Origin: JAFGTF01 sp035527995
GTDB lineage: Bacteria; Spirochaetota; B62-G9; DRHN01
Reading direction: 5' to 3'
Assembly (NCBI GenBank): GCA_035527995.1
Contig: DATKZJ010000130.1
Span: 1 to 7,583, forward strand
DNA: 7,583 bases
Shown: positions 5,518-7,583 of the stretch, piece after piece
How the letters are laid out: each line of letters begins with the position of its first letter
Position numbering within the stretch: position 1 is the first letter of the stretch
Notes under the pieces: model-generated
The model's database searches: none
What the model saw: only the letters and a program-made list of their open reading frames with translations
What the model was told of the DNA's origin: nothing
Program-made: the position numbers and the translations under genes

Positions 5518-7501
5518 CCTTGTCCTCCAGTGGCAGCCAGACGGTAAAGGTGCTCCCCTTTCCCACCTCACTCTGAACGCGGATCGTTCCGCCGTGCCGC
5601 TCGATGATCCCGTAGGAGACCGCGAGTCCCAAGCCGGTTCCCTGGCCGACCTCCTTGGTGGTGAAGAACGGATCGAAGAGTTTGTCGAGGTTCTCCTGCG
5701 GGATACCGCTGCCTGTATCTTTGACAGAGATCTCGATTCCCTTCATCGTCTGTTCGGCTGATGAATCCCGCCTGCCGTCACCAGCCTTGGATCTTGGGGA
5801 TATGTGTTCGCCGGATGAGATCCCTATACCCGTTGCCACAGTTATGGAATCTCCGGGTACCGTAGCGTCAAAAGCATTCATAATGATGTTGAGGAGAACG
5901 CTCTGCAGCTGGCTGCGGTCCACGGTGCGCACCGGAAGCTCCTCTCCCGGATTGAACTGCAGGCTGAGCCCCTTTATCAGTGCCTGGTTCTCGGCAAGGG
6001 TAATCGTATTCTTGACGAGACGGTTGATATCGGTTGGCTCGGGATCGAGTTCTGTCTGCCTCGAGAAATCCAGAAGTCCCTTCACTATCTTTCTGACTCT
6101 CTCTGTTTCCTTGGCAATGGTCTCGAGGTCTTTCCTCGTCTCTTCATTGAGGTCCTTCTGCTTCAGGAGCATGTGTGTGAAAGTGAGGACTCCGGTGAGG
6201 GGGTTGTTGATCTCGTGTGCGACACCGGCTGCGAGCTTGCCGATGCTCGCCTGGCTTTCAGACTGGATGAGCTTGTGCTCGCTTTCCGCCCGCTGACGCT
6301 CGTCACGTTCCCGGAGGGAACTGAGCATCTCTGAAAAGGTGGTCTGAAGAAAGCCGATTTCGTTTTTCGATATGGGGCCTATATCGGGTGTGAGTTTCCC
6401 TTTGGAGACATCGCTGCTCGCACGTATGAGCTGTCTCACAGGTCTCGTGATCTTGTGGGCCATGATATACCCGAGGCCTATTGCCACCGCCATGCCGGCG
6501 ATCGTGATGAGTATGAATACGGACAGAAGCTTTCTCCGTACATCCGCGTATTTATCCTCCAGCACGCCGACGTAGAGAATCCCGACCCTGTCTCCCGTGA
6601 TATCGATGATCGGCTCATAGGCGGTGATGTACCAGTCGCTTACCACGAAGGCGCGGTCTGACCACCGCTTGCCCTCGATGAGAACCCTGTCACGCACCTC
6701 TTCGGAGACCCTCGTTCCTATGGCCCTCTGCTGCTGGGGGTTAAGGACATTTGTGGAAATCCTGAGGTCCTTGAAGAAGATCGTCGCAGTTCCGATGCTC
6801 CTGTCCTTGAAGTTTTCTTCCTGAAATACGGTTTCGCGCACTTTATCGACGATTTCCCTGTCCCTGCTCAGCAGCTTGCCGCCGTAGAGTATGCCGACGA
6901 GGTTGTCTCCCTCGTATATCGGAACTGCGGCAGCGATGGCCATTCCGTTCGTTTCTTCATCTTCCGCCCGCGGTGCGGCCCTCGGGGTCGGAAGCAGCTC
7001 GATCCTGGCCCGCTGAGCGAGCATCGGGTCCTCCTGAAGAAGAAATTCTCCGGAGAGAATAACCGTGCCGCTTACCCCTTTGCCCCGGCGCAGCACAAAA
7101 TCGGCAATGGGGTTCGGTTCGGGTTCGTTGCCCCCGGGGATCCCTTTTGGACCGATCCTGCACACAGTGCGTCCGTCCTGGCCGACGATTCCCGCAAAGT
7201 CAAGCTCGGACTGCTGCGCTACATTTCTCACCTTGTTCAGGAGCCTTTTTGTATCCCCCTCGCTGAGAAGTGATCTGAACTCAGGGTCGAGCGTGGCAAT
7301 ATTGAGCGCAACATTCATCGTCTTGGTACGGGAGATGTAAATTTCCCTTGCGGAGTTGAGGTCGAGGCTGATACGCATCGTTGCTTCATTCAGGACCGCG
7401 CGATAGAGTAGCCCGCTGCCGATAACGAGAGATATGATGCCGACGAGCATCGAAACCCCGAGGAAACCTATGATCAGCCTTGATCGAGTCGAGTAGAACA
7501 A
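5507..7501 (-). CDS. Membrane sensor histidine kinase with Cache-type periplasmic sensor, HAMP, HisKA and HATPase
   Basis: 664 residues. A short basic N-terminus precedes membrane helix 1 (about 9-33); about 290 residues outside follow, then helix 2 (about 325-347), HAMP (348-400), a helical stretch, HisKA with phospho-acceptor His429 (GVAHEINNPL), and HATPase_c with N box Asn538/Asn542, G1 DTGSGI (595-600), F box LFDPFFTTK and G2 GQGTGLGL. The sensor region around 185-315 (AVPIYEGDNLVGILYGG, then GTATIFFKDLRISTN, then VVSDWYITAYEPI) resembles the Cache_3-Cache_2 fusion type that binds small ligands such as carboxylates. No cytoplasmic PAS or receiver domain is present. A loop of about 28 Ser/Arg/Gly-rich residues (560-587) interrupts the ATPase domain between N box and G1. 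The start is a TTG: an in-frame stop lies four codons upstream, AGGA sits 7 bases before it, and the next ATG (codon 18) would cut into helix 1. First gene of the operon. Confidence 0.94.
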   Translation of the reverse strand: MFYSTRSRLIIGFLGVSMLVGIISLVIGSGLLYRAVLNEATMRISLDLNSAREIYISRTKTMNVALNIATLDPEFRSLLSEGDTKRLLNKVRNVAQQSELDFAGIVGQDGRTVCRIGPKGIPGGNEPEPNPIADFVLRRGKGVSGTVILSGEFLLQEDPMLAQRARIELLPTPRAAPRAEDEETNGMAIAAAVPIYEGDNLVGILYGGKLLSRDREIVDKVRETVFQEENFKDRSIGTATIFFKDLRISTNVLNPQQQRAIGTRVSEEVRDRVLIEGKRWSDRAFVVSDWYITAYEPIIDITGDRVGILYVGVLEDKYADVRRKLLSVFILITIAGMAVAIGLGYIMAHKITRPVRQLIRASSDVSKGKLTPDIGPISKNEIGFLQTTFSEMLSSLRERDERQRAESEHKLIQSESQASIGKLAAGVAHEINNPLTGVLTFTHMLLKQKDLNEETRKDLETIAKETERVRKIVKGLLDFSRQTELDPEPTDINRLVKNTITLAENQALIKGLSLQFNPGEELPVRTVDRSQLQSVLLNIIMNAFDATVPGDSITVATGIGISSGEHISPRSKAGDGRRDSSAEQTMKGIEISVKDTGSGIPQENLDKLFDPFFTTKEVGQGTGLGLAVSYGIIERHGGTIRVQSEVGKGSTFTVWLPLEDKGEN

Positions 7502-7508
7502 CTCTTTA

Positions 7509-7512
7509 TCCT
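7509..7512 (-). promoter_or_regulatory. Weak ribosome binding site for the TTG start of the kinase
   Basis: AGGA on the minus strand, 7 bases before the TTG at 7501. Together with the TTG this predicts low translation of the kinase compared with the channel, whose site is much stronger. Confidence 0.5.
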
Positions 7513-7541
7513 ATCGAATCGTACTTGTGCGTCCACCTGTC

Positions 7542-7570
7542 TATATACTATAGATTTCAATTATTGTCAA
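7542..7570 (-). promoter_or_regulatory. Sigma70-type promoter of the kinase-regulator-channel operon
   Basis: On the minus strand a consensus -35 TTGACA (7570-7565), a 17-base spacer and a -10 TATATA (7547-7542, 4 of 6 consensus). Transcription would begin near 7535 and give a leader of about 35 bases before the TTG. The surrounding DNA is AT-rich compared with the genes. I see no clear operator palindrome over it. Confidence 0.7.
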
Positions 7571-7583
7571 GACGTTGCTTATC

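Overview
The window reads as a piece of a moderately GC-rich bacterial chromosome, probably an anaerobe of the Desulfobacterota/Nitrospirota type. That placement is an inference from gene content: a PreP-type M16 protease, a Cache-domain histidine kinase, several stand-alone receivers and a formate/nitrite-type channel. There is no rRNA or other phylogenetic marker to confirm it.

Layout. Positions 1-2562 (+) hold most of a presequence-protease-like M16C metallopeptidase. Its N-terminal part, with the HxxEH zinc motif, lies off the left edge. Positions 2563-3171 are a long gap between convergent genes. I find no credible gene there, only several inverted repeats. From 7501 down to 3172 (-) runs a compact four-gene operon: a membrane histidine kinase with a periplasmic Cache-type sensor (TTG start), a single-domain response regulator (GTG start, overlapping the kinase by 11 bases), a second response regulator with an unassigned C-terminal helical domain (ATG start, 23-base overlap), and after a 53-base gap with a strong ribosome binding site, a response-regulator receiver fused in frame to a complete formate/nitrite transporter (FNT) channel. 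A good sigma70-type promoter (TTGACA, 17-base spacer, TATATA) sits just upstream of the kinase at 7542-7570.

How it may work. The kinase should sense a small molecule outside the cytoplasmic membrane and pass phosphate to one or more of three receivers. None of the three regulators carries a recognisable DNA-binding or enzymatic output domain, and one receiver is built onto the cytoplasmic N-terminus of an anion channel. The simplest reading is a two-component system whose output is direct post-translational control of a formate/nitrite-type channel, with the other two regulators as competing phosphate acceptors or adaptors. The architecture is seen directly; the gating mechanism and substrate are inference. 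The M16 protease is convergent to the operon and probably unrelated to it.
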